Assembly: GCF_000306115.2 (NCBI RefSeq)
Contig: NZ_AKWX02000013.1
Span: 248,001 to 312,000, forward strand
From: Leptospira wolffii serovar Khorat str. Khorat-H2
Lineage (GTDB): Bacteria; Spirochaetota; Leptospiria; Leptospirales; Leptospiraceae
DNA length: 64,000 nucleotides
Direction of reading: 5' to 3'
The stretch's first letter is position 1; each line of letters starts with the position of its first letter. The position numbers and the translations under genes were made by a program. The notes beneath the pieces were generated by a model. The model saw only the letters and a list, made by a program, of their open reading frames with translations, made no database searches and was not told the origin of the DNA. Below, in pieces: positions 37,704-49,000 of this stretch.

Positions 37704-40541
37704 ATGAGTCAGAACGATTCCGAAAAACCGGGTTTCACCGGTCGCTTCTTGCATATATTTTTAGTCGCCGCCAAGGCATTCTATTCCGGAATACGGGCAA
37801 AATTGGCCCTTTTCACCGGGAGCCTGATCGCTCTCACGATTTTCATCCTTTCCATCATATATGTCCGTCAACAAACGGAAATTCTTACCGAAAGCTACGA
37901 GAGAGAAGCGGAAATTTCCCGAAGATATATCTCTTCTCTCGTTCTTGAATTGGACAATATCTCCCAAAGCTTGATCCGAATCGAGGAGTTCCGGGAGCGG
38001 GTCAGTAAACAGACGGAAGCATTAAAAAAATATAAAACGACTAAGACTCTAGTAAAAGAGAAACAAGTCTCCTTTTTCGGAATCAAGACCAGCTTATTCG
38101 GCGCATTGGGTAAGAGTAAGGTCAGAAAGACTCTGGATACCTATTACTCCGAATATCTTTCCAAGGACGATATCCAAATCCTGGAAAAGAATATTAAAGC
38201 GCAACTCCAGCAAGGAGGGCATGAGACCTTATCCGAAAAGGAATTCGACAAACTCCAAAATTTGGCCAAGAAATTCGTTTTGGCGGATCGGGACATGGGG
38301 ATCCTAAAAAAGCGACTCTTCGAATTAAAGGAAGCCCAGGAAAAACAGGACCCTACTGAAATTTCGGCTATCGAAGAGGATTTGCGCAAACAGTCCCTTT
38401 CCGTTCGTAAGCTCCGTAGCGAACTCGATTCTCATATCGTAGCTCATATGGCGGAATCTAGAAAACGTAAAATAAAAGAATTGGGTCTGGATACGGGCAG
38501 ATTCAGGATCCAAACGTTTCCGATTTCGGGAATCATACCGGGAGAACCCTCCGAAGCGACAGTAGACACCAAGATCTTCGATCCCGAATCCGAATTAAAC
38601 CAGGCGCAACTAGGGGAGAATTTGGAGGAAGGATTAAAAAGCGCGTTATCCTCCCTTGTGGATATCGGAATTTTAGGCGAACTCGTACCTAGTTCCTTCC
38701 AGCAGAACAGTCTGGAATTACAGGCCTTGTATTCTCCTCATTTTCGAAATCCCGCTTCTACGGAAAGAGCCAAACTCGTGGAGAGTAGGAGGACCATTCT
38801 AGGATCCTGGAGCAATTATCTTTCGGAAGAAAAAGCGGTTCTGGATGAACTCTCCAAAATTCCTCCGATCTTGGATGCGAGAGTCAAGGAACTGAGAGAG
38901 AAGAAACCTCCGATTCCTCCCTACAAAGACAAGGAATTCAAAACCCAGTACGATAAATACGCGGGACTGGTGAGGAAACGCAAACTTCTCTATGCGAGTT
39001 ATCTGCGCAATAATCCTCCCAAGGAAGAAGACGAGCTTGCAGTAGAGGCGATCGGATCCATACGAGACTCCGCTTTGGAAGACCAGGTACTATTGAGATT
39101 CCGACCAGACGGTTCCGATTACGGGAAGTCCGTTCAATCCGAAGAAGGGAGGGAAATCTTCGAAAAGAGATGGAACGGTCTGAGAGAATGGATCTATTCC
39201 GGTCAAAGCGAAACGCCCACCGCGAAACTGAAGAGTTTATTTCCGGACGGAATCATAGGCAATAGCCGCACCGAGGCGGAGCAGATTCTTTGGAAATTGG
39301 ACACCACTCCTTTGCTTTCGGAGAATACGGACGATCTTCCTACGGTGGTTCTTTCCGCGAATTTTGCCGGAATCACACGAACCATAGTGGATCGCACGGA
39401 AGGACTTAGGTCCATACGAAGTAATAGGGACCGAGCTGTGCTTTCGGCATTAGTGATCTGCGGATTCTCCATTCTTCTCGCGGTCTTCATCTCCGGATTC
39501 GTAGTCCAGAAAATCAAACGTCTCATTCGCAACGCCGAACAGGTGGGGAGAGGAGATCTGAATGTGGAATTCGAACCGGGAGGATCGGACGAATTCGGAA
39601 ATCTTTCCATCGCTTTGAACCAAATGGTGACCGGACTCCGGGAAAGGGAAAAAATCAAAGGGATCCTGGGTAGTATGATCGACCCTGTGGTGATCGGCGA
39701 AGCCATGAAGGATCTCGCGGCTTTAAAAAGAGGTACCGAAAAAAGGGTGACCGCATTCTTCTCGGATGTGGCTGGATTTTCTAATATTAGCGAAAAGTTA
39801 AGTTCTGTGGAACTCGCGGAGCTCTTGAACGAATACCTTTCGGCGATGACGCTCATCCTGAAGGAGCACGACGGAGTCTTGGATAAGTATATCGGGGACG
39901 CGATCGTAGGAATCTTCAACGCTCCCGTGGAAGTGGAAGGTCATTGCCTCAAGGCGACTAAGGCGTCTTTAAAGATGTTGGCTAAACTGGAAGAATTGAG
40001 AAGCTCTTGGAAGAAAGGTCATAGATATATTCCGGAAGCTAGAGACATGAAGATACGGATCGGTTTGAATACGGGACTGGCAAAAGTGGGATTCATGGGA
40101 ACCGACGCATTAGCTTCTTATACAATGATGGGGGATACCGTGAATCTAGCCGCGCGCTTGGAAGCTGCGGGTAAGGATTACGGAGTCTCGATTCTCGTTT
40201 CCGATGCTGTCCATTCCGAAATCAAGGATCATATCTTCACTCGAAAACTGGATCTAGTCCGAGTGAAAGGCAAGAACGAACCGGTGATTTTGTACGAAGC
40301 GATTAGCGAACTCAAAAACGGCGCCAATAAGCAGAAAGAAATAGTAGGCTTATACGAAGAAGGCCTAACGCTCTATTTGGATAGGAAATGGGAAGCCGCA
40401 ATTAAGAAGTTCAAGGAATCCGAACAGGCCAAAGGTTCTTCCGATAAGGCAGTCCAATTATTGACGGACAGATGCAAGGAATACAAAGCCACTCCGCCTC
40501 CTAATTCCTGGGACGGAGTTTATACCAGGGATCATAAATAA
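37704..40541 (+). CDS. Membrane adenylate cyclase with HAMP and long sensor region
   Basis: 945 residues. Membrane helices at about 32-54 and 576-600 enclose a 520-residue, Lys/Glu-rich, largely helical extracytoplasmic region. A HAMP domain follows (about 600-655), then a class III cyclase domain (about 680-860). FFSDVAGFS and KYIGDAIVGIFN give the two metal-binding Asp and the purine-recognising Lys; SYTMMGDTVNLAARLE gives the Thr and the Asn-Arg pair of the transition state. This combination predicts ATP rather than GTP as substrate. A C-terminal TPR-like segment ends the protein. Likely a receptor cyclase; the ligand is unknown. Confidence 0.88.
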   Translation: MSQNDSEKPGFTGRFLHIFLVAAKAFYSGIRAKLALFTGSLIALTIFILSIIYVRQQTEILTESYEREAEISRRYISSLVLELDNISQSLIRIEEFRERVSKQTEALKKYKTTKTLVKEKQVSFFGIKTSLFGALGKSKVRKTLDTYYSEYLSKDDIQILEKNIKAQLQQGGHETLSEKEFDKLQNLAKKFVLADRDMGILKKRLFELKEAQEKQDPTEISAIEEDLRKQSLSVRKLRSELDSHIVAHMAESRKRKIKELGLDTGRFRIQTFPISGIIPGEPSEATVDTKIFDPESELNQAQLGENLEEGLKSALSSLVDIGILGELVPSSFQQNSLELQALYSPHFRNPASTERAKLVESRRTILGSWSNYLSEEKAVLDELSKIPPILDARVKELREKKPPIPPYKDKEFKTQYDKYAGLVRKRKLLYASYLRNNPPKEEDELAVEAIGSIRDSALEDQVLLRFRPDGSDYGKSVQSEEGREIFEKRWNGLREWIYSGQSETPTAKLKSLFPDGIIGNSRTEAEQILWKLDTTPLLSENTDDLPTVVLSANFAGITRTIVDRTEGLRSIRSNRDRAVLSALVICGFSILLAVFISGFVVQKIKRLIRNAEQVGRGDLNVEFEPGGSDEFGNLSIALNQMVTGLREREKIKGILGSMIDPVVIGEAMKDLAALKRGTEKRVTAFFSDVAGFSNISEKLSSVELAELLNEYLSAMTLILKEHDGVLDKYIGDAIVGIFNAPVEVEGHCLKATKASLKMLAKLEELRSSWKKGHRYIPEARDMKIRIGLNTGLAKVGFMGTDALASYTMMGDTVNLAARLEAAGKDYGVSILVSDAVHSEIKDHIFTRKLDLVRVKGKNEPVILYEAISELKNGANKQKEIVGLYEEGLTLYLDRKWEAAIKKFKESEQAKGSSDKAVQLLTDRCKEYKATPPPNSWDGVYTRDHK

Positions 40542-40549
40542 GGGATTTC

Positions 40550-42331
40550 TTATAATTCGAATCCGGTAACACGTTCGAAACGGTTCTCTAACGCGAAGCC
40601 CAGTAGTTTTTCTCCCGCAGAGAGGATTACGTTCTGTTTAGCGCGGGTAATCGCTGTGTACAGGATTTCTTTGCGGAAAAGTTCCAAGGACAGATCGTTC
40701 GGATCCAGATCCTGGGGATCGGGCGGAAATAGGATGAGTATGGAATCGTATTCCGATCCTTGGGATTTGTGGACCGTAATCGCGAATGCAGGCTCGTGAG
40801 AAGGCAAAGTATCTAACGCGAAATCTCGGATGGTTCCTTCTATCAAGAATAGGGCGCGTAGCTCTTTTTCTCCGTTCGGAGTCTCCATTTCCAAAACCAA
40901 TCCCGTATCCCCGTTAAATACTCCTCTGGCTCTGTCATTACGAGTGATCATCACCGGCAATCCTGGAAAATAGGTCCTGTTTCCGATTCTTACGATCCTT
41001 TCTTTTTTTCGGGATAGAAGGGAAAGAGTAAGTCTACGATTGATGGAATCGCTACCGTAGAAACCGTTTCTGAGTATCGTGAGAATACGGGAACGATTTA
41101 TATCCTTAGTTAAGTATCTTTGGATGGCGTTCGAATCCTTTGGATCCGGTAGATTTTCCAGATTCGGGAGAATTGCCTTATCCGAATACGTTTCGAGTAA
41201 TGTCTCCAAATCTTTAGAATCTTCCTTCCGGATCGTAAAAAAACCTTTTCCATCCAAGGCAGATTGCAGATTTTCCAAGCTAATTTCGCTAACGGCACTG
41301 GATTGAAAATCGCGTAAACTACCGTTCTCACGAATGCAGATTCTTGCCGCCTGGGAAATCGAACCTGCACCTTCCTCCTGACGACGACTCACTTGCAACT
41401 CCAGAAAATGAGAAGATTTTACTTTAGCCAAAGCTTTTACCAGATCGGAAAGAATCGCTCCCGCCTCCACGCTCGGTAATTGATTGGCGTCCCCTAGAAG
41501 AATCAGTCTGAAATTTTTCTTTTGGGAGACGGGCAGGGCTTCCAGTAATCGACTCATCATATTCAGGTCGACCATGGAAGCCTCGTCGATCACGATCACT
41601 TCATAGGGTAGGGGAAAGGATTCTCCGAATTTGTAGGATTTCCTACGAGGGTTGTATTGCAGTAGTCTATGTAAAGTGGAGGCGGAGAGTCCGGCCAAGG
41701 AAAGATCCGACTCTTCCTTTCTTTTCGCGAAGGCCAAGGAATTGTCCAAGGACTCTTTGAGCCTTTGCGCGGCTCTTCCCGTAGGAGCGGCCAAACCGAT
41801 ACCGGAAGAGGAATAGCCCATGCGTACAAGTCCGCGAAGTAAATTCGCGATTACGGTCGTTTTGCCGGTTCCGGGACCACCGGTCAGTACGAAGAAAGGA
41901 TGAGCCAGCGCAGCTTCCAAAGCTTTTCTCTGTTCTCCTTCTCCGCAAAGAACGAAATCCTGGGAGCCTTTTCGGATGAGTAAGGGATTGATCTCGGTGA
42001 TATCTCCGATTACGGACGGAATCTTCTTTGAATTTTCCTCCGAATTTTGAAGCGCCAATAGACTCCGAAAGCCTTCTTCCAAGTATTTTAATCTTTTGAA
42101 CGTTTTATGAAAGTATAATAAATTTCCGCGAGTCTTGAATAAATCCGATTCGGGCGGAACGCGATCCCCGACAGGAACCGCTAGACTTCCTTGCTTGGAG
42201 GCTCGAACCAGGGAAAGATTCCATTCGTATATTTTTTCCGGAGAAATCCCGGGCAGGAAAAACGCGAATTCTTTAGTTAAGAATTTTGCATATTCTTCCT
42301 GAAGTTCTAGGTCTAAATTCTCTTCGTTCAT
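40550..42331 (-). CDS. recD: Exodeoxyribonuclease V alpha subunit RecD
   Basis: 593 residues. The N-terminal domain (about 1-120) contacts RecC in the E. coli enzyme. The SF1 helicase motifs are visible: LTGGPGTGKTTVIANLL (Walker A, about 155), VIVIDEASMVDLNMM (Walker B) and FAITVHKSQGSEYDSILIL (motif V/VI region). RecD is the 5'-3' motor of the RecBCD helicase-nuclease, which resects double-strand breaks for RecA loading. It is last of the recC-recB-recD run and overlaps recB by 4 bases. It is convergent with the adenylate cyclase, with 8 bases between stops. Confidence 0.93.
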   Translation of the reverse strand: MNEENLDLELQEEYAKFLTKEFAFFLPGISPEKIYEWNLSLVRASKQGSLAVPVGDRVPPESDLFKTRGNLLYFHKTFKRLKYLEEGFRSLLALQNSEENSKKIPSVIGDITEINPLLIRKGSQDFVLCGEGEQRKALEAALAHPFFVLTGGPGTGKTTVIANLLRGLVRMGYSSSGIGLAAPTGRAAQRLKESLDNSLAFAKRKEESDLSLAGLSASTLHRLLQYNPRRKSYKFGESFPLPYEVIVIDEASMVDLNMMSRLLEALPVSQKKNFRLILLGDANQLPSVEAGAILSDLVKALAKVKSSHFLELQVSRRQEEGAGSISQAARICIRENGSLRDFQSSAVSEISLENLQSALDGKGFFTIRKEDSKDLETLLETYSDKAILPNLENLPDPKDSNAIQRYLTKDINRSRILTILRNGFYGSDSINRRLTLSLLSRKKERIVRIGNRTYFPGLPVMITRNDRARGVFNGDTGLVLEMETPNGEKELRALFLIEGTIRDFALDTLPSHEPAFAITVHKSQGSEYDSILILFPPDPQDLDPNDLSLELFRKEILYTAITRAKQNVILSAGEKLLGFALENRFERVTGFEL

Positions 42332-45300
42332 TCGGTCCTATCCTCGAAGCCTTTCTTGAACGCGAGGGCCTCCTGCACTTTTTCCTTAGAGGTTTGTAGA
42401 AACTCCGGACTCAGTTTTTGTAGAAACACTCCCTGTTCTATTTTATTAGGATCCATTCCCCTTAAGAATAGAAAATACATCCCCCCCATTAGGTCCGGGT
42501 CGTAATCCTTTCCGTACTTGAATTGCAACCATCTATCCAGAACCACGGAATATAGATAGAGCTGTAGAGAATAGGAGGTCTGCACTTTCTTAGAAATCGA
42601 TTCCTGCGAATATCCGCCTTTTCCTCCGGAATCCGACTCCAAAAGATTGGATTTCCAATCCAGGATCCAATAGCGGTCTTGGTGGCGGAATATGAGATCC
42701 ACGGTGCCGTTCAATAAATCCTCTCCGGCGGAATCCGACTCCAAATAAAAATCCACCTCGTGCTTTCTGTCGTCGGTCCCGATATTCGCCAGACAAATTC
42801 CGTCTTCCAGAAAAGGAGAGCGTAATGTATTCCAAAGCAGTTCAGCTATGCGGTCCGAGAATTTTTCGGATAATTCACGATCGACGGAGTATCCGTACAT
42901 TCTTAATAAATCGGAGAATTTCCTTTTTGTAGTCGGGGAAAGTTCTTTGGGAGATTTAGCCTTCCTGTATTCCTCGAAATCGGCAGTCTCCAAGAGTTGG
43001 TGGAGTAGATTTCCCATTCGACTGGAGGAGGGGAGGTCCGTAATCGTTTCCTCTTCGGAGGGAGTCTCGTCCATTTTTAGAGTTCTGGACTCTTCCGGTT
43101 GGAAGTTTAGATTTTCATTTTGTAGGAATTTATCCAGGGAAGAATAACTTTCTAATACGATTTTCCGGGCCTCTGCATCCCTTGGCCATTCCGGTACGAA
43201 TATGGGAGTTTTTTTGGCTTTCTCCGATTTTTTACCGGGAGCCGATTCTTCCTTCTTTTTTCCTTTCCGGATCCACTCCGTCGCATATCCGTCCCCGTCT
43301 TCCAGGCTTCGTATCATTTGAACGGAAGATTCTTCGGGGAATCTATGGATAGAGGCTTGGAAAGATTGGCGAAATAGCTCCAACGGTCTTTTTGGGTCGG
43401 AGGCAGGCAAAAGAGGAAAATAGAATTTGTACATTGCGCGGGTAACCGCCACATAATATAATCTTTTGTCCTCGTTCATCGTATTCCGCAAAATATCGAC
43501 TCCCGGAGAGGGTTCAAGGCTTACGACCTTCCTCTTCCCTTCCTCTCCGTTCTCACCCTTTACGGAAACGGAATATTCGAATATCTTGGATCGAGAGGCG
43601 TTTCCCCAGCCCGTAAATCCTCCGAAAAGAAATACGATAGGAAATTCCAATCCCTTGCTCAAATGCATGGTAAGAATTCGCACCCGATCCTCTTCGGAAT
43701 CCCTTTCCAGATAATCGTCGTCCTTGTCCGAAGCGATTTCGCTTTCCAAATACGAGACCAATTCGGAGAGACCTAAATTCTTACCGGAAGAATATTCGGC
43801 TAAAGAATAAAAAATCTGTCGGAAGTTTGCGATCTTTCTTTCCCAGTCGGGAAGGGATTCGTTTTCGGAAGGAGAAGAAAGTCCGCTTTCCGTGAGTAAG
43901 GAACGGAATAATCCCGGATAATCTTTTTTTCTAGCGAACCTTCTCCAGGATTCCAAAAGACGTTTTTCTCTGGATTCGATCGGATATTCTTCGTAATCCT
44001 TCAGGTTCAAAGGAGAGATATGGAATAAGTCGGATACTAATAGTTTATAAAAAGAATCCCGGCTACCTTCTTCGTGGAGACAGATTAATAATTCCCTAAT
44101 GCGGATCGCTTCTCCCGATTTGAATAAACCTGCCTGTTTGTGGTATGTGTATGGAATACCTCTGGCACGCAATTGTCTACGTAGTAGGTCCGCATCCTGC
44201 CAGCTCCGTACTAAGATCGCGATATCGGACCAAGTCGCATAACCCGAAGAATTTCCGTTTTCTCGATTCAAGACCAGGGACTTCTTAGATACTAGATGTA
44301 GGATTTCCTCCGCTAAGAATTGGGAGTATTCTTCCTTTAAACCGTCCGAATTTTTTCCGGGAGAACAGGCAAAGGCGTTTAACGCGGCTCTTCCGCTTTT
44401 ATCCGAATATAACACCGCTTTTCCGGGCTTCTCAGGAGCCCGGACGGAAGAATATTCTATAGGAGGATAATTTCCCTCCTGGATCGGAAACCATCCTCCG
44501 TCCGAAGAGGCGAATAAGGTATTATAAGCTTCGATGAGTTCAGGCAAGGATCTCCGGTTCGTGTCCAATTCAGGATAAACCAGAGAAGAGGAAGCGAATC
44601 TTCCCCCGGTATCCAGATCGGACTTCGCGGCCAAATAAGTATTCAAATCCGCTCCTCTAAATCCGTATATGGATTGTTTCGCATCTCCGATCAGAAATAA
44701 GCTACCGGGTCGCTCCGGACTTTTATTTTCTTCCAGAAACAGGGTGCTGAATATCTGGAACTGTTCCGAATCGGTATCTTGGAATTCGTCTATGATTCCA
44801 TAACGGAAACGTTTTCTTAATAGTGTGACCGTTTCCGATTTTCCGCTCAAAGCGTTCGCTAAATGGAGAATCATATCTCCGTAGGTGATCTGGCCCTGTT
44901 CCGATTTTATGAGTACTGAATCTTCGGCTAAATCCTCAGCCAAAGAAATTACGAAACTCGAAACCGAATTTTTTAATTCCGAAAATACGGAACCGATTTG
45001 CCGAAAGGAATCCCTTTCCGAGATATAAGAAGGATAATCTTCCTCCTCGGTGGCTTTTTTTAATTCTTCCTCGTTGAGTAAGATAACGTCCCAGCCGGTT
45101 CGCTTGCTTCTTTCCAAATTCAGAATTCTTTTAAGAGCCAGGGTAAAGGAAATAGAATCAAAGGAAGCTTCGTTGGCTTTTAATATGGAGAGGGATTCTT
45201 GGAAATCTTTTTGTCGGATCTGGATTGCCTTATAAGTCTGGGCATTGATTCCTTTACGAATATTCTCCTGTCTTTGCAAGAGACGAGGGAAGGATTCGGA

Positions 45301-46008
45301 CAAGACGAGGATGGCTTTGCTTACTCTTTCCCAAGAAGGAAAAGGTTCGGGGCGGGGGAGTAATTCCACCGTATCCGGTGCTCCCGCCTTTTTAACTGCC
45401 AGATCGCATACTAGATTTTCCCAGGTCTTACGATGAAAACCGTCTTTGTAGGATTCTTGGGCTTCGTAGATCAGGAAAGGTAAAAGCCATTTCGGATATT
45501 TTTCACGGAACTCCTGTCGCATTCTGCCGTACAAAGCTTTTGCGATCGGAGCGGTTTCCTTAACGAGTTCCGTATTCTCCGGTTGCCCTATCTCCAAGGA
45601 ATATTCTTTTAAAATCTTATGAGCGAATCCATGGATGGTGGAGATATACGCTTGGTCCAATTTTGCGGATTGGTTTCTAAAAAAATCCAACTCCTGGATT
45701 TCTTCCGGAAGAGAATCCGTCTTCCTTTCCAATTCAGAAATCCGATTCTTGAGTTCCGCTCTTACTCTTCCCCTCAGTTCGGAAGCCGCCTTGTCCGTAT
45801 AAGTAAGTATCAGAATGGACTCGATTCCGATCGGGTTCTTTTCTCCTTTTAAGGAAGAAAGAAAAGATTCTTTCAAAATTTTTAATACTAGAAAAACGAT
45901 CGTATGTGTCTTACCCGTACCTGCGGAAGCCGCGATGAATCCGTTTTTGGAGATATCGATCCCGTCCACGAAATCTCCCGACTTTGCGCTTAGGTCATTC
46001 CTTGGCAT
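42328..46008 (-). CDS. recB: Exodeoxyribonuclease V beta subunit RecB
   Basis: 1226 residues. SF1A helicase motifs: AASAGTGKTHTIVFLVL (Walker A, about residue 32), ILILTYTDKAASELRGRV, YGIIDEFQDTDSEQFQIFS (Walker B) and ILTMHLSKGLEFPIVFLFG. The C-terminal nuclease domain has GTVDLIFRHQDRYWILDWKS with the catalytic D-x-K (about 1115), and GGMYFLFLRGM. RecB is the 3'-5' motor and the single nuclease of RecBCD. It overlaps the end of recC by 14 bases and the start of recD by 4, so the complex is translated together. All key helicase and nuclease residues that I can identify are present. Confidence 0.94.
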   Translation of the reverse strand: MPRNDLSAKSGDFVDGIDISKNGFIAASAGTGKTHTIVFLVLKILKESFLSSLKGEKNPIGIESILILTYTDKAASELRGRVRAELKNRISELERKTDSLPEEIQELDFFRNQSAKLDQAYISTIHGFAHKILKEYSLEIGQPENTELVKETAPIAKALYGRMRQEFREKYPKWLLPFLIYEAQESYKDGFHRKTWENLVCDLAVKKAGAPDTVELLPRPEPFPSWERVSKAILVLSESFPRLLQRQENIRKGINAQTYKAIQIRQKDFQESLSILKANEASFDSISFTLALKRILNLERSKRTGWDVILLNEEELKKATEEEDYPSYISERDSFRQIGSVFSELKNSVSSFVISLAEDLAEDSVLIKSEQGQITYGDMILHLANALSGKSETVTLLRKRFRYGIIDEFQDTDSEQFQIFSTLFLEENKSPERPGSLFLIGDAKQSIYGFRGADLNTYLAAKSDLDTGGRFASSSLVYPELDTNRRSLPELIEAYNTLFASSDGGWFPIQEGNYPPIEYSSVRAPEKPGKAVLYSDKSGRAALNAFACSPGKNSDGLKEEYSQFLAEEILHLVSKKSLVLNRENGNSSGYATWSDIAILVRSWQDADLLRRQLRARGIPYTYHKQAGLFKSGEAIRIRELLICLHEEGSRDSFYKLLVSDLFHISPLNLKDYEEYPIESREKRLLESWRRFARKKDYPGLFRSLLTESGLSSPSENESLPDWERKIANFRQIFYSLAEYSSGKNLGLSELVSYLESEIASDKDDDYLERDSEEDRVRILTMHLSKGLEFPIVFLFGGFTGWGNASRSKIFEYSVSVKGENGEEGKRKVVSLEPSPGVDILRNTMNEDKRLYYVAVTRAMYKFYFPLLPASDPKRPLELFRQSFQASIHRFPEESSVQMIRSLEDGDGYATEWIRKGKKKEESAPGKKSEKAKKTPIFVPEWPRDAEARKIVLESYSSLDKFLQNENLNFQPEESRTLKMDETPSEEETITDLPSSSRMGNLLHQLLETADFEEYRKAKSPKELSPTTKRKFSDLLRMYGYSVDRELSEKFSDRIAELLWNTLRSPFLEDGICLANIGTDDRKHEVDFYLESDSAGEDLLNGTVDLIFRHQDRYWILDWKSNLLESDSGGKGGYSQESISKKVQTSYSLQLYLYSVVLDRWLQFKYGKDYDPDLMGGMYFLFLRGMDPNKIEQGVFLQKLSPEFLQTSKEKVQEALAFKKGFEDRTE

Positions 46009-49000
46009 AGATCGCCTTCATTATGGGTTCGTAAAGTTTCAAACAAAGGGCAAAGTCCCCTTCCGTGACGTAATCCTGCGGATAGGAGAGAAGTCTAAGG
46101 ACCCGGTCCAAATAGATTTCCGGATCGTATTGAACGGATTCCTTCGCCCAAATCAGATATTCTTCGGAAAGCTCCCGAAATGAATCTTGGTCTTCCTGCG
46201 CTGAGGAATTCGAACGGTCCGGAAAGTCCTCCCATAATTTCGGGGAGATTAGCGAGGATTTGGGTTCTAAAAATTCCGTGATCAGGTCGTCTAAAAATTT
46301 TTTTCTAATATTCTCCTGTCCCTTTCGGTTCATGGGTAAGACTACAGGAGAATCTCCGTACCCTAAAATCGCGATCACGGATCTAGGATGGGAATTCCCG
46401 GACAAGCGATCCAATAAACATTGCGCCAAGTAGGGCTCTATTAGATTTTTTAATTTCTTGGAAGAATTCGGATATATGAATAAAATCGAATCCTCTCCGT
46501 TAGCCTCTTTCTTGAGCAGAATATTCTCCTTGAGGCCTTGCAGATCCAAGGAAAATTCCTTCTTTTTCCAGGGAACGGAAGGCAGGGCTAATAAAGGTTC
46601 CTTCTTCTGAGAAGCGCCGAAAGACAAACCGGTATAGACTTTGGAACCGGAAAGAGTTTCCTCTAGAGAACTCGCTAGATCGCGGATCTTACGAGCCTTG
46701 GAAAGAAACTCCACATCTCGATAAATTCCTCTTGGGGTCATTCCTTTCTTTTCCCAGAGAAAAAAGACGTCCTTTAAAGAATCGTACAGATTCCTAGGTT
46801 CGAAATTCTCCCTTGGACGCAGACTATCGTTCCAAATATCCGATAAAAACCCGAGTTCGTTCGAAATCCGAAACGGTTCCTCCGATTTCGTATCGGTCTC
46901 TGAAATTTCCTCCACATATAATCCGAATCTTCTCTGCATATGATAGGCGAGGGGGGATTTGCAGAATTTTACAAGTTCGTTCCAATCTATTTCCTTCGTT
47001 TCGCCGACGTTCTGAATCGCCGAGATCGCAGGGGAGGAATCCGCTCCTAAAATCTTTTTAGAATATAATATGCGATCGGAATCCGAACCGTGTATGAGCG
47101 ATGAGGATAGATCGTAATTTTTCAGGAAATCGTTTCGAGCTTCCGTCTCGGAAGAGGAAAAATATTCCTTACTATGCTTATTCAAGGGGACCTTAGAACG
47201 CAAATGACTTTCCGGAAGAAGAACATTCTCCTTTAGAGCCTGCTCGATCAGAAGGAGAGAAGAGGACGGAGCAATACTTTCATCATTCGTAATATTCTCC
47301 GAAACGAAGGACAGCACCAAACTCTCTTTGGCGGAAAGAATCGTTTCGTATAACAGGGATTCGTTCAGGGAACGCAGACCGATATCTCCTTCTCTGGGAG
47401 AAATATGCCTTAAGTTAAAAGCGGACTTATCGTCCGAACCGGGAAACAATCCTTCTCCCAGGCCCAAAATATAGATATGACGAAAAGGAATCGGGCGCAT
47501 GGGCTGGAGAGCGGAAACCGTGATCCCTCCGGTAAGGTATTTTCCTTTTCTGACTTGGATCTCTTGCGAAGACTGCTTCACGAAAGCTTCCAGGAATCGG
47601 ATTCTATCCTTAGGATCTTTGGGATCCCAATCAAAGTCCTTGAGTTCCTCGAAGGAATCCCTCAAATTCAATTCTATCTCTTCCTCCTCCGATTCGGGAA
47701 TCTTGGAAGTAAGAATCTCCGACACCAAGGAAAGGAAGGATTCCAAAATCGAAGATCCGTCCATCTTCGGATCAGAGAGCCTCTTTTGGAATCCGTTCAG
47801 ACTGCGTGATATTCTAGCCCAAATCGAGATCCAAAGTTCCGAAGACTCGGATCCGGAATCGTAAGGAGAAACGGGAAGAGAAAATTCTTCCTCCTCGGGC
47901 AATATGTAGCCCGCAGCCAATCGTACAAAACCTTTCCGAAAGGAAAAGGAAACCGGTTCGGATTCTTCCGTGAAATCGTCCTGGTAAAGTTCCAGATTCT
48001 CCGCAAGTAAAGACCATTCCTCCACTGTGATCGAATCGATCCCCCATTTGGATTGGAAACAAGGACTCTTAAAAAGCTGAAAGAGATCCGCCCTGGATCT
48101 TTGTCCGGATAAAAGAGGAAATAGCGAAAGAACGGCACTAGTATACTTACTCGCCTCTCCCGCGAGAACGTCCCGTATCGTATAAGCCAAGGTTCTTGTT
48201 CCCACCTTGGATTCTTTTTGGGACAGCTTGGCGATTATCCCTCCGTCGAATACCGTTTCGATCGCGGGACGATAAGAAGCCAGATCCGCGCAGAAGATTC
48301 CGAAATCGGTCAATTTAGTCTCGGGAGAATCGGATAGCTTGGCCAAGATATTCTGGAAGACAGCCTCGACCTCTCTTTGCTTCCCGGGAGCTTCCAGAAT
48401 CGTAAGGCTTCGATCGGGAGGAAGTCGATCCTTATTCAAGGATCCATAAATTAAATATTTCTGAAATTTCCCGAGAACGCTTTCCTTTACGGATTGCTTC
48501 GAAGCGCCTGAATTTTTTAGGTCTACGAATTCGGCACCGGCCTTTTCCCAAGTCTTTCTCAGAGAACGGAACGGGTTGGCCCAGTTCCTACATATCTCGG
48601 ATCTTTCCCGCCCCGGAACCTCCGAATCCTGCGGGATTCCGAATTGATATACTTTTAGATTCACTTCGGGCAATAGATTCCGAAAAATAGCGATATAGGT
48701 TCCCGATAATTGGGATAATGCGAAAAGGTGCAAATCGATAGGAGGGCCCGTAGGAGCCTTTTCCTCATCGGTTCCTATTTTCATCGAATAGGAAATCAGA
48801 TTTTCCTTCTGTGACGATTCGGAAATATAAGAATATAATTCTTTTTGAAAGAAGAAGATTTCGGATTGGGTCGCGATCTCTTCCCAGATATCCTCTCCCG
48901 GCACCCTTAAAAGGGAATATTTCTCGCCGGTCCAATTCCGGATCCAGTCCTGACGGTGTAATTCGTAGTCCTTGAAGTATTTGGCCATTCTTCCCGAAAG

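Noticed and set aside
39203..39919. A 238-codon frame antisense to the adenylate cyclase
   Set aside because: It opposes the conserved HAMP/cyclase region and has no recognisable motif or ribosome-binding site.
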